From DATGLE01 sp035294325 (GTDB lineage Bacteria; Chloroflexota; Ktedonobacteria; Ktedonobacterales; Ktedonobacteraceae), in NCBI GenBank assembly GCA_035294325.1, contig DATGLE010000097.1, forward strand, positions 1-29,332: DNA of 29,332 nt. Direction: 5' to 3'. The notes below the pieces were generated by a model. That model ran no database searches, was not told where the DNA came from, and was given only the letters and a program-made list of their open reading frames with translations. Shown one piece after another: positions 7,557-15,372 of the stretch (positions within the stretch are counted from its first letter, which is position 1; every line of letters begins with the position of its first letter). Position numbers and translations under genes: made by a program.

Positions 7557-7913
7557 ATGCCGGATCGTATAGTCTATTCCACCGATAGCGGAAGGATAAC
7601 CACCTGCCCCACCTGCGGGCAGCCATATAAACACTGCCGCTGCGACCAGCCAGTTCGGCCAGCGAAAAAGAGCGACGGTATCGTGCGCGTGATGCGGGAT
7701 CGCAAAGGGCGCGGTGGTAAGACCGTCACCGTCATTACTGGAGTCGTGGCAAGCGGTGAAGAACTGAGCGCGCTGGCGCAACAACTCAAGAAGTTGTGCG
7801 GCTCCGGTGGCACCGTCAAGGATGGGAATATCGAGATCCAGGGCGACCATTGTGACAAAGTAATGGCAAAATTGACTGCGCTCGGCTACAGGGTCAAGCG
7901 CGCCGGCGGCTGA
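7557..7913 (+). CDS. yciH: SUI1/eIF1-like translation factor (YciH family), 118 aa
   Basis: Residues about 42-115 form the SUI1 domain: RVMRDRKGRGGKTVTVITGV, LKKLCGSGGTVKDGNIEIQGDH and a C-terminal KLTALGYRVKRAGG. These are the usual conserved blocks. The N-terminus carries a cysteine cluster (C17, C20, C27, C29) that may bind zinc. Bacterial YciH proteins are homologues of eIF1 and affect the stringency of start-codon or initiation-complex selection on the 30S subunit. GAAAGGAT precedes the ATG. It lies 93 bases after the tandem ClpX-finger gene; joint transcription is plausible but I see no functional proof. Confidence 0.9.
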   Translation: MPDRIVYSTDSGRITTCPTCGQPYKHCRCDQPVRPAKKSDGIVRVMRDRKGRGGKTVTVITGVVASGEELSALAQQLKKLCGSGGTVKDGNIEIQGDHCDKVMAKLTALGYRVKRAGG

Positions 7914-8244
7914 TCTCTTGTCCGGGGCTTGCCATGCCCGCTTCTCCCTTCGTGTACGCGCAAAAGAGCTGGTAGGATGGGGGGGCGTCACTTCGTTGTC
8001 CCGCTGTATCTTTTTCCCCGAACACGCCGGCGCCGCCTGTGGCGCTGCTCCTGGGAGCCACCTCAGGCGCCGGGGCGTGCAAAAAAGACGCCCAGCCGGT
8101 AAGATGCAGGGGAATTGTTGCTCCCTGACAACGCCGCCTGGATGTCGTATGATAAGGGTCATCAGAGGAGGCGCGCCTTTTGTAACACAAGATGCAGAGT
8201 TTATCCGTGATACGTGGAACAGCTATGTGCAAGGGAGAGCATCT
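7914..8244 (+). other. 331-base leader region of the exporter gene with a GC-rich inverted repeat
   Basis: This stretch has an open frame continuous with the exporter from 7918, but its composition and lack of a ribosome binding site argue against an N-terminal extension. It contains an imperfect GC-rich inverted repeat (8025-8039 against 8064-8077, CGGCGCC arms), flanked by CTTTTT on the left and AAAAAA on the right. That is the wrong order for a terminator on either strand. A good promoter follows at 8125-8153. Confidence 0.5.
8125..8153 (+). promoter_or_regulatory. Sigma-70-type promoter of the exporter gene
   Basis: CTGACA (8125-8130), a 17-base spacer and TATGAT (8148-8153) match the consensus at 5 of 6 positions each. 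The start codon at 8245 would leave a leader of about 85 bases. Confidence 0.6.
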
Positions 8245-9948
8245 ATGAGCGATGGAGCACGCGGCGCAACCGCCACAAGGAGTGGAACCGCCCCTCTTCC
8301 ACCTGAGATGCCACCGTATTCGGGGCGAGAGAAGATCATCACTATGCTCGGCGTCCTGCTGGCTATGTTTCTCTCGTCGCTGGATTCAACCATTGTGGGC
8401 ACGGCCATGCCACGTATCATCGCCGACCTGCAAGGCTTTGACCGCTACGCCTGGGTTTCATCTGCCTACCTGCTGACCTCGACGGTGACGGTCCCGATCT
8501 ATGGCAAGCTCTCCGACCAGCTCGGGCGCAAATCTATCTTTATCCTGGGCGTGATCCTCTTCCTCATCGGCTCCGCCCTCTCTGGAACCGCGCAGACGAT
8601 GAACGAGTTGATCGCCTATCGCGCCTTTCAGGGTATTGGCGCCGGTTCGCTCATGTCGCTCGCGCCCGCCATCGTTGGCGACATCTTCACGCCCCGCGAA
8701 CGCGGCAAGTGGCAGGGCGTCACAGGCGCGGTCTTTGGTATTTCCTCGATTATCGGCCCCCTGATCGGCGGCTGGCTGACCGAGTACGCCTCCTGGCACT
8801 GGGTATTTTACGTCAATATCCCCATCGGCATTATCGCCCTGCTGGTGCTGATCTTCGTCATGCCCGCGCTCCATCGCGGCACAGGACAGGCCACCATCGA
8901 CTACACCGGCTCCATTTTGATCGTCGTTGGCGTGGTCCCGCTGCTGCTCGCGCTCTCCCTGGGCGGTGCGCCGTACCCCTGGCTCTCGCCGCAGATTGCC
9001 GGCCTCCTGATCGTCGCCATCCTCGCCCTGACGGGCTTTGTCATTTACGAAGCGCGCCTATCGGCACGCGGCGGTCAGCCGGTGCTTGAACCCCGGCTAT
9101 TCAAAAATAGCATCTTCACCGTCTCGACCATCATTACAATGACAACGACGATGGCGCTCTACGGCAGCATCTTCTTCATTCCCCTCTTCTTACAGGGCGT
9201 GGCGGGCCAATCGGCCACGAATAGCGGCCTGGTCATGACGCCTCTGCTGCTGGCCTCCGTCGTCACCAGCATCGTCTCCGGTCAGCTTGTCTCGCGCCTG
9301 GGCCGCTACAAGTGGCTCGCCATAACCGGCATCGTCATCAGCATCATCGGACAGTTCGTGCTGGTACGACTGAATATCAATTCGACTGGCGGTGAGGTCG
9401 TGCTGGGAATGATCGTGCTTGGCCTCGGCCTCGGCTTCAGCATGTCGCTCTACACACTGATCGTGCAGAACGCGCTGCCAACCAGGATCGGCGAGGCTAC
9501 CGGCGCGCTCGTCTTTTTCCGCTCGATAGGCGGCGCGCTCGCGCTCGGCCTGATGGGATCGCTATTGAACTCGGCCTACCTGCCCGCTTTCAGGCGCGCA
9601 CTGCCCGCCTCGGTAACGCACGCGGTTCCAGGCAAAATGCTCTCGGTATTCGACAATCCACAAATCCTGCTCTCACCGGATATGATGTCGAAGGTGCAGG
9701 CGCAGTTCGCAGCGCAGGGGGCGCAGGGACAGGCTATCTTTCAGCGGATCATCGAGGCCGTGAAGGTAGGGCTGGTGCAGGGCATTCATGAGGGATTTAT
9801 CATGAGCTTTGTGCTGATGCTCATGAGCCTGGTCGCCGTCTTCTTCCTGCCCGAAATCGCACTGCGCGGGCCGGCGCGCGGCAGACCTGCTTCCACGGCT
9901 GCCAGAGACGCCGAGCCAGTTGAAAGCAATGCAGGAGCGCCACTATGA
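8245..9948 (+). CDS. DHA2-family (EmrB/QacA-type) 14-TM multidrug exporter, 567 aa
   Basis: The start at 8245 follows AAGGGAGAG. The protein begins with a ~30-residue hydrophilic tail and then 14 predicted hydrophobic segments. TM1 carries LDSTIVGTAMPRI (motif D1 of the DHA2 group). The loop between TM2 and TM3 has motif A, GKLSDQLGRK. TM5 carries the antiporter motif C, GISSIIGPLIGGWL. This is the pattern of proton-driven drug efflux pumps. A longer external loop (about residues 450-515, rich in Ala and Gln) precedes the last TM segment. Substrate cannot be read from sequence. It is preceded by a good promoter at 8125-8153. The MarR gene at 10943-11485 lies downstream on the other strand, past the cytidylate-kinase-like gene; MarR proteins often control such pumps, but the distance makes this only a possibility. 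Confidence 0.92.
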   Translation: MSDGARGATATRSGTAPLPPEMPPYSGREKIITMLGVLLAMFLSSLDSTIVGTAMPRIIADLQGFDRYAWVSSAYLLTSTVTVPIYGKLSDQLGRKSIFILGVILFLIGSALSGTAQTMNELIAYRAFQGIGAGSLMSLAPAIVGDIFTPRERGKWQGVTGAVFGISSIIGPLIGGWLTEYASWHWVFYVNIPIGIIALLVLIFVMPALHRGTGQATIDYTGSILIVVGVVPLLLALSLGGAPYPWLSPQIAGLLIVAILALTGFVIYEARLSARGGQPVLEPRLFKNSIFTVSTIITMTTTMALYGSIFFIPLFLQGVAGQSATNSGLVMTPLLLASVVTSIVSGQLVSRLGRYKWLAITGIVISIIGQFVLVRLNINSTGGEVVLGMIVLGLGLGFSMSLYTLIVQNALPTRIGEATGALVFFRSIGGALALGLMGSLLNSAYLPAFRRALPASVTHAVPGKMLSVFDNPQILLSPDMMSKVQAQFAAQGAQGQAIFQRIIEAVKVGLVQGIHEGFIMSFVLMLMSLVAVFFLPEIALRGPARGRPASTAARDAEPVESNAGAPL

Positions 9949-9999
9949 TAGATATTAGTAGGGATCCGATCCTCAGCGTCCTTGCCCCCTCCCGCCAGC

Positions 10000-10108
10000 C
10001 GTTCGCGCGGCGAAGCCGCGCACTATATGTGTAGTGTGTTGTGGCAAGTCCACGAAGCGCACTTGCCACAACACACTACACAGAAGGCGAGCGCCGCAGG
10101 CGCGAGCA
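10000..10108 (-). repeat. Modular palindromic repeat, copy C (22-base perfect arms), inverted orientation
   Basis: The arms 10028-10049 and 10061-10082 are perfectly complementary with an 11-base loop that contains GAAGCGC. Read on the minus strand, the left flank (10108-10087) is TGCTCGCGCCTGCGGCGCTC, and the right flank (10022-10000) is GTGCGCGGCTTCGCCGCGCG. Both match copies A and B. It lies between two genes on the + strand (exporter and cytidylate-kinase-like), where it could end transcription, but it has no T-tract. Confidence 0.8.
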
Positions 10109-10160
10109 AGTGAGGGTGCCGGGAAATCAGACATCTTCTTATCAAGGAGGAGTGGAGTAA

Positions 10161-10931
10161 ATGATAGAGCAGAATAACGGCCCTGCGCAGCAGCAGAAAG
10201 CAGAGATGCGGGCCATCACCATCTCACGACAATACGGCAGCGGCGGCGGCGAAATCGCCCTTCGCCTGGCTCAGCGCCTCGGCTGGCGCCTGCTGGACCA
10301 CGATGCCGTGGTGCATGTGGCGCAGCAGTTAGGCATCAGCGTTGAGGAAGCCGAAGAACACGATGAGCATGTAGAAAGCCTGGGCGTGCGTATCCTGACC
10401 AGTATGCAGATGATTCAGCCGACAATGGCAGCCTCCTTGCCTGTACAGATAACCCCCAACATAAGAGAATATCACGAGGCGCTCTGCCGCGTCGTCGAGG
10501 CCACTGTGCGGCAGGAGAAAACGGTGGTCGTCGGCCGGGGAGGACAGATGTTGTTTGCCGGGCGGCGCGATATCCTGCACGCTCGCGTCGTGGCCCCACT
10601 GGAGCAGCGCGTTGCCTACGTTATGCGCCGTGAAGGTCTCGAGTACGATGCCGCGATGACGCGCGTCCACGAGAAAGATCAGGGACGCATTCGCTACCTG
10701 CAAGCACAATATCACCGGCATCCCAGCGATCCTCTGCTCTACGACCTGGTGGTAAACACTGGCGTCCTCTCCCTGGATCGCTGCGTCGACCTGATCTGCC
10801 TGGCACTGGAGGCCAAAGCCGAGCGGCTCACGCTCCCCGAAGAGAAACTTGGGCCTGCCACCGAGATGCCTCCCTATCCCGGCCAGCCAGCCGATTTCCT
10901 TGTTCCGCCGGACACCGGCAGTACGCACTAA
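10161..10931 (+). CDS. Cytidylate-kinase-like family protein, 256 aa
   Basis: AAGGAGGAG is a near-ideal ribosome binding site for the ATG at 10161. The core begins at about residue 16 with AITISRQYGSGGGEIALRLAQRLGW, where GSGGG is the P-loop position of the cytidylate-kinase-like family. A typical LLDHDAVVHVAQQLG follows. The middle has VVVGRGGQMLF and LHARVVAPLEQRVAYVMRREG, the strand and LID-like segments, and then DLVVNTGVLSLD. These proteins are P-loop kinases related to CMP kinase, but genomes usually also carry a true cmk, and the substrate of this branch is not established. The proline-rich C-terminal ~25 residues look disordered. It stands alone after palindromic repeat C and converges with the MarR gene (11 bases between stop codons). 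Confidence 0.88.
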   Translation: MIEQNNGPAQQQKAEMRAITISRQYGSGGGEIALRLAQRLGWRLLDHDAVVHVAQQLGISVEEAEEHDEHVESLGVRILTSMQMIQPTMAASLPVQITPNIREYHEALCRVVEATVRQEKTVVVGRGGQMLFAGRRDILHARVVAPLEQRVAYVMRREGLEYDAAMTRVHEKDQGRIRYLQAQYHRHPSDPLLYDLVVNTGVLSLDRCVDLICLALEAKAERLTLPEEKLGPATEMPPYPGQPADFLVPPDTGSTH

Positions 10932-10942
10932 AGTCGAAGCTT

Positions 10943-11485
10943 TTAATGGGTGTTTCGCTCCCCCTGCGCCTGTGTAAGCAGGCGGTGGAGCGTTGAGAGG
11001 CCAGTCAGAATAGCTTCTCGCTCTTCGCTGGTAGCACGCCGCAACGCAGCCAGCAGTGGATCACGCAGATGCGGCATGAGCTGCTGTTCAATATACGCTC
11101 TGACGCGTTCAGTCATGACAATACGCGTGGAGCGCCGATCAGCAGGATCAACCTGGCGGTACACCATTCCCCGGCGCTCCAGACGATCAATAATGCCTGA
11201 AACCGTGCTGTGCGCCAGCCCCATGCGTTCGCTCAGCTCCTTGAGCGTCAGCCCGCCGGACGCGCCGGACTGGTTGGCATGAAACAAAGCGACCATCGCC
11301 TGCACCTGTGGTGGTGTAAGCTGCCCTCTGCTCTGGTCGTCCCTGATGACGCGCAGCATCTCATGTCGAATGACGCGTAGCAACTGCTCAACCTCGGCGG
11401 CTTCTCGCAGTAACGCATCATCGTTGGCTATGGCCTCGTGCATTCCCTGTGCCGATGCAGAAGTGCCTCGTTCCTGTTCTGTCAT
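10943..11485 (-). CDS. MarR-family transcriptional regulator, 180 aa
   Basis: The protein has a central winged helix: LTPPQVQAMVALF, then LTLKELSERMGLAHSTVSGIIDRLERRGMVYRQVDPADRRSTRIVMTE (recognition helix and wing, about residues 77-127). This is the classical MarR pattern, with DRR at the wing tip. The flanking N- and C-terminal helices would form the dimer interface. MarR dimers bind palindromic operators and release on binding phenolic or other lipophilic ligands. GTGGAG precedes the start. Thirteen bases upstream on the same strand ends a methyltransferase-like remnant, with which it may be co-transcribed. Its target is unknown; the exporter at 8245-9948 is a natural guess. Confidence 0.92.
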   Translation of the reverse strand: MTEQERGTSASAQGMHEAIANDDALLREAAEVEQLLRVIRHEMLRVIRDDQSRGQLTPPQVQAMVALFHANQSGASGGLTLKELSERMGLAHSTVSGIIDRLERRGMVYRQVDPADRRSTRIVMTERVRAYIEQQLMPHLRDPLLAALRRATSEEREAILTGLSTLHRLLTQAQGERNTH

Positions 11486-11498
11486 TTTGCTCCACTTC

Positions 11499-11903
11499 TT
11501 ACGCTGCCTGCGGCCTCCCTTTCTCCCATTTCAGCCCCGGTATCAATTGTGGCACATGGCGCTTATATTGTACATACTCTTCGCCAAAGGTCTCCATCAG
11601 CAGGCGCTCTTCCTGGTGCAGCTTGATCTCCAGGATGATGATGCCGGCGAGAAAGAGGACGGCATAGATGCCCGGACCACTCATGAGCATTGTGCCGAAG
11701 AGCATACCCGGCATGCCCGTATAGATCGGGTGCCTGGTTATGCGATAGGGACCGCCTGTGCGCAGTTCATGACCGGCCCGCGTCACCGCCGAAGATGACC
11801 ACATCTTTCCCAGCACCAGACGCGCCCATAGAGTAAAACCAGTGGCGAGTAGCAGGCAAACGATGCCTGTAATTCTGAGCCAGAGCGTATCAAAGGTTGT
11901 ATC
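11499..11903 (-). pseudogene. 5'-truncated isoprenylcysteine carboxyl methyltransferase-like (ICMT/PEMT) gene
   Basis: The frame is open from 11903 (just after an in-frame TAG at 11904-11906) to the stop at 11499. It encodes the C-terminal catalytic part of an ICMT-like integral membrane methyltransferase: LWARLVLGKMW, then the SAM-binding signature GPYRITRHPIYTG, a membrane segment (YAVLFLAGIIILEIKL) and EERLLMETFGEEYVQYKRHVP. Family members are usually 170-200 residues with two more N-terminal membrane segments, which are missing. The only usual start codon is a GTG at 11816 with no ribosome binding site, and starting there would cut into the conserved domain. I read it as a truncated remnant. 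A short functional form using a rare start is the alternative. Confidence 0.65.
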
Positions 11904-11906
11904 CTA

Positions 11907-12142
11907 ACCCGAGTAAATGTCTCTGTCAATTCATGAGTTTTTAGCAAGATTTAGATATTTTACCGGCAAAAAACTTCGTGACGCATCAGGGATTTTCCGT
12001 CTCTTGCTCCTTCTAAAATCCATATCAAAGGAGTATAATGAGATTGATCTGGTTAAATTAAGTTTCCCAACCAGAAAGCGGGGCTTCTGGCAAAGTTTCA
12101 GTATCGCTTCGCGCCACACCTGAACTTTGCGAAAAACCCGAG
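11907..12142. other. AT-rich intergenic region upstream of the GH1 fusion gene
   Basis: About 240 bases with clearly lower GC than the neighbours, especially 11925-12065. A consensus TATAAT occurs at 12034-12039, but no -35 at 16-18 bases is convincing. Short frames on both strands (about 60-68 codons) look non-coding because they have no ribosome binding site and no recognisable pattern. Confidence 0.4.
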
Positions 12143-12156
12143 ATAAAGCGCTCTAT
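12143..12156. promoter_or_regulatory. Candidate LacI-family operator
   Basis: ATAAAGCGCTCTAT is a 14-base palindrome with 6 of 7 matching pairs and the AGCGCT centre typical of LacI/GalR operators. It lies 29 bases before the start codon of the LacI-HTH/GH1 fusion, which places it to control that gene. Autoregulation is inferred from motif and position. Confidence 0.55.
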
Positions 12157-12185
12157 ACCGAGGCAGTATCTGATGGGAGAAGCGG

Positions 12186-13787
12186 ATGACAGAAAAACTC
12201 ACGATTGGAGATATCGCTCGCCTGGCAGGCGTCTCCAGAGCTACCGTTTCACGCGTTCTGAATCATAAGCCCGATGTCAGCCCCCCGACACGCGAACGCA
12301 TCTTACGAATCATTGATGCTCAGGGCTATGTTCCCGATCATTCAGCCGTGCAACTGGCAGCGGGTGTCATGCACCGCAAGCACCGGGCCACGCCGCTATT
12401 CCCCGCCGATTTTCTGTGGGGAGCCGCGACCTCCGCCTACCAGATCGAGGGTGCCATCGATGAAGGCGGGCGCACCCGCTGTATCTGGGATACCTTTGCC
12501 AGCATACCGGGGGCCATCCATAACGAAGAAACGGCGGAGATAGCCGCCGATCATTACCACCGTATGCCGGAAGATGTGGCCCTGATGGCCTCGCTCAACC
12601 TCAAAGCCTACCGCTTCTCTATTGCCTGGCCGCGCATTCTGCCACAGGGTACAGGACAGATTAACGAACGCGGCCTCGATTTTTACGACAGGCTGGTCGA
12701 CGCCCTGCTCGCGCGGGATATCTGCCCCGTGATCACACTCTATCACTGGGATTTGCCGCAGGCACTACATGAGCGTGGCGGCTGGCTCACTCGCGAGACG
12801 GCGCACGCCTTCGCCGACTACGCTGAGGTCGTCGCGCGCCGGTTGGGAGATCGCGTCTCCTGGTGGATCACCCAGAACGAACCGTGGTGCTCATCTTACC
12901 TGGGTTATGGCCTGGGCGTTCACGCACCCGGCATGCAGGATCTCCAGGCAGCCGTGATGGCGGGGCATCACCTGCTCCTCTCGCATGGCCTGGCCCTCCC
13001 TCGCCTGCGCAGCCACACACGCGCCGGCTCCAGAGTCGGCATCACGCTCAATCTAACGCCGATCATGGCTGCCGATAAGCATGCCGAGACGCTGGCAGGT
13101 GTCGAGAGTGCCGATATCCTGCATAACCGCTGGTTCCTCGATCCGCTCTTTACCGGGCACTATCCGCAGCAGCTCTTTAGCGATCTTGGCGTCTCGCCTC
13201 CGCTCACCGAGCACAACGATATGGCGCTGATCTCAACGCCTATCGACTTTCTGGGCGTCAATTACTACTCGCGCTCGCTCATCCAGGCGCGCCGGCAGAT
13301 GCAATCGCGCGTCTTCTCCTCACAGACCTATGAGCGCGTAGTGCCAGTGCCCGGAGCGACCTATACCGAGATGGCCTGGGAGATCTACCCTCGCGGCCTC
13401 ATCGATATGCTGCTGCGCGTACAGCGCGAGTACGCTCCGCCCGCCATTCTCGTTACGGAGAACGGCGCCGCCTTCGAGGATCGCTGGGATGGCAGAGATC
13501 ATGTGCCCGATAAACGGCGCGTGGAGTACCTGCGCGAGCATATCCAGATGCTTGAGGAGGCGGCGCGGCACGAGGTGCCGCTGCGTGGCTATTTCGTCTG
13601 GTCCCTGCTGGATAACTACGAATGGATCGACGGTTATAGCAAGCGCTTCGGCCTGATCTACGTCGATTATCGCACGCAGCGCCGCATCATCAAAGAGAGC
13701 GGGCGCTGGTACGCCTCTTTCATCGCCACGCAACAGGCCCGCGAAGCGCCCGCAGAGAGCCGTTTATCTATCCGTGATGCCACCTGA
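12186..13787 (+). CDS. LacI-type DNA-binding domain fused to GH1 beta-glucosidase, 533 aa
   Basis: Residues 5-62 are a complete LacI-type headpiece: TIGDIARLAGVSRATVSRVLN (helix-turn-helix), PDVSPPTRERILRIIDAQGYVP, and then a hinge-helix-like HSAVQLAAG. Where LacI proteins continue into a sugar-binding sensor domain, this one continues after ~10 residues into a full glycoside hydrolase family 1 barrel: FPADFLWGAATSAYQIEGA (about 72), YRFSIAWPRI, acid/base E232 in TQNEPW, nucleophile E425 in VTENGA, and the C-terminal FVWSLLDNYEWIDGYSKRFGLIYVDY. Both catalytic glutamates are intact, so it should be active. The GH1 part has normal length. No signal peptide exists, fitting a cytosolic DNA-bound enzyme. 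The frame is continuous, so this is not two adjacent genes. A LacI-like operator lies 29 bases upstream. The 3' end overlaps the convergent lipoprotein gene by 20 bases. Confidence 0.92.
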   Translation: MTEKLTIGDIARLAGVSRATVSRVLNHKPDVSPPTRERILRIIDAQGYVPDHSAVQLAAGVMHRKHRATPLFPADFLWGAATSAYQIEGAIDEGGRTRCIWDTFASIPGAIHNEETAEIAADHYHRMPEDVALMASLNLKAYRFSIAWPRILPQGTGQINERGLDFYDRLVDALLARDICPVITLYHWDLPQALHERGGWLTRETAHAFADYAEVVARRLGDRVSWWITQNEPWCSSYLGYGLGVHAPGMQDLQAAVMAGHHLLLSHGLALPRLRSHTRAGSRVGITLNLTPIMAADKHAETLAGVESADILHNRWFLDPLFTGHYPQQLFSDLGVSPPLTEHNDMALISTPIDFLGVNYYSRSLIQARRQMQSRVFSSQTYERVVPVPGATYTEMAWEIYPRGLIDMLLRVQREYAPPAILVTENGAAFEDRWDGRDHVPDKRRVEYLREHIQMLEEAARHEVPLRGYFVWSLLDNYEWIDGYSKRFGLIYVDYRTQRRIIKESGRWYASFIATQQAREAPAESRLSIRDAT

Positions 13788-15255
13788 CCGTGAAGACGGC
13801 CCCCGTCTGGTCAAGATTGGAGGTCGTGGCCTTCGTTACACCGTTGCTCACCATTTGATAGAGGATGTTTTGCGGACCATCGCCGATGGGATGGTTCGCG
13901 TTGATCTGACAGAAGATGCTTACCTGCCCGAAATTGGAGAGGCGGGCAACGTAGCTCTGGTTGGTAGCCTCGTTCGTAAAGGTCGGAGCCTCGGTAATAC
14001 ATTCGGCTATCGCGGTATCGGCAGGAACATCGGGCTGCGTCGTGGTAAAATGCCAGCCCTCTCCGGGATCATCCATGCTCAGGTGGAACCTGCCATTCAC
14101 AAAGCTCACCGTGGCTGTGACTATATCGCCGGGATTGACCGTGTTGGAGAGGATTACAGCCGGCGCCGGAAACATCTCCCAGCCGGCATCATAGACGGGA
14201 ACACCTGAGTTGCATCCGCTCTCGGTGGCGATCTGCGCCAGTTTGCTTCTATCGGAGATGCCCGTCATGCCAACCCAGATGGCCGAGTCGGAGGTCTCGC
14301 CGGGGCTACAATGCACCTCTGGCACCGTCCAGCGCGCGGTAACTTTTGTATAGCTCGTTAACCGGCCCAGTCCCGTCGCGGCATAGCCGGCGTAAATGTC
14401 GTTTGGCTGCGTCTCAACGTAGCGCACAATTCCAGAACGCACGCCATCAGGGTTCACCACGGCTTTGTTCGCGCGCCCATACACACGAAAGCCGAAGGTG
14501 ACGGGACCGTTCTGGAAGCGCGTTCCCAACCGCGCTAAATTCCAGTGGCAAATATATCTATTACCGGAGGAGACGGCCACGTCGCAAATAGTGGTCGGCG
14601 CCTGCCCGGCCATTGTCGCCGTAAACTGCACTCCCTCAATGGGGATGCCCTGAGCAAAGGCCAGGACTGATAAAGTCAGTTCCGTACCCTGAACGGCAAA
14701 GTTCGCGGAGGGCGCGGCCCAGATACCCTCCAGCTCGCCGGGCGGGATGGTGACGACGGTCATGTGAAACGAGCCGCTATCCCGCGCCAGATCGGGGGAA
14801 TTCACGCCCAGGAAGATATTGCCGGAGGTCGTCGCTATGAAGCTGGCATGCGCGCCAACCACACCCGCCTGACCGGCCATGCCAACGCTATAGACGACAG
14901 CGTAGCAGGGTAGATCCGGCTGCGGCATCTTCTCCTGGCGGCAGCCTGCATCACCCTGCGGTCCCCATCGTCCGCCGCCCGGCCCGATGCTGGCGGATCC
15001 GCTGGCGAAGATCTCCACGCGCTCACCAGGAACCACGGCGATGCCCGTATCGGCTCCTCCCCTGCCAACGGCAAAATCGTTCGCGAAATCTCTGAGTCCC
15101 TGCCGCGCGGAAAGGTCGAAGCGATGGATGGCAGGCCGTATAGCGATGGCCGTATTTTCAGGCGCAGTTATGTTAGCCGCGTTACACCCCGCTAAAAAGA
15201 GGAGCAGGATCACAGTTGTACATAGCAGGCGCCTGGCTCGCGGATCGGATAGCAC
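13768..15255 (-). CDS. Lipoprotein with PA-IL-like domain and C-terminal G1 (eqolisin) peptidase domain, 495 aa
   Basis: It starts with GTG at 15255 after AGAGGA. A signal peptide ends in the lipobox LAGC (C24), so it should be a surface lipoprotein. Residues about 45-170 resemble the PA-IL/LecA-like beta-sandwich (TGIAVVPGERVEIFASGSASIGPGG, SGNIFLGVN, DSGSF). Residues about 175-280 look like an Ig-like domain. Residues about 288-430 match peptidase family G1: YAGYAATG, TKVTARWTVPEV, SAIWVGMTG, Q341 in AQIATESGC, YDAGWEMFP, and E418 in TAIAECITEAP. G1 enzymes use a Gln/Glu pair and work at acidic pH; the equivalent residues here are Q341 and E418 (E422 nearby). A sugar-binding role for the middle domain is family inference. 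Its last 20 bases overlap the convergent GH1 fusion gene. Confidence 0.8.
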   Translation of the reverse strand: MLSDPRARRLLCTTVILLLFLAGCNAANITAPENTAIAIRPAIHRFDLSARQGLRDFANDFAVGRGGADTGIAVVPGERVEIFASGSASIGPGGGRWGPQGDAGCRQEKMPQPDLPCYAVVYSVGMAGQAGVVGAHASFIATTSGNIFLGVNSPDLARDSGSFHMTVVTIPPGELEGIWAAPSANFAVQGTELTLSVLAFAQGIPIEGVQFTATMAGQAPTTICDVAVSSGNRYICHWNLARLGTRFQNGPVTFGFRVYGRANKAVVNPDGVRSGIVRYVETQPNDIYAGYAATGLGRLTSYTKVTARWTVPEVHCSPGETSDSAIWVGMTGISDRSKLAQIATESGCNSGVPVYDAGWEMFPAPAVILSNTVNPGDIVTATVSFVNGRFHLSMDDPGEGWHFTTTQPDVPADTAIAECITEAPTFTNEATNQSYVARLSNFGQVSIFCQINANHPIGDGPQNILYQMVSNGVTKATTSNLDQTGAVFTVRWHHG

Positions 15256-15310
15256 GCCGGGTTTCCTCTTTTATGCATCAGTTACATACAACATGCGCAG
15301 TCACTTCTAT

Positions 15311-15340
15311 AGCATACACTCATCAATCATATCATAGCAA
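15311..15340 (-). promoter_or_regulatory. Possible promoter of the G1-peptidase lipoprotein gene
   Basis: On the minus strand TTGCTA (15340-15335), an 18-base spacer and TATGCT (15316-15311) lie about 56 bases before the GTG start. Each hexamer matches 4 of 6 bases, so support is modest. Confidence 0.35.
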
Positions 15341-15372
15341 CTCCGCGTTCTTAAAGGGGGCATACACCTTTT

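Noticed and set aside
7918..8244. N-terminal extension of the exporter by about 109 residues
   Set aside because: The extension is not hydrophobic in a transporter-like way, crosses the promoter at 8125-8153, and a good ribosome binding site supports 8245.
11917..12123. 68-codon frame upstream of the GH1 fusion
   Set aside because: No ribosome binding site, AT-rich DNA and no protein pattern; a comparable frame exists on the opposite strand.
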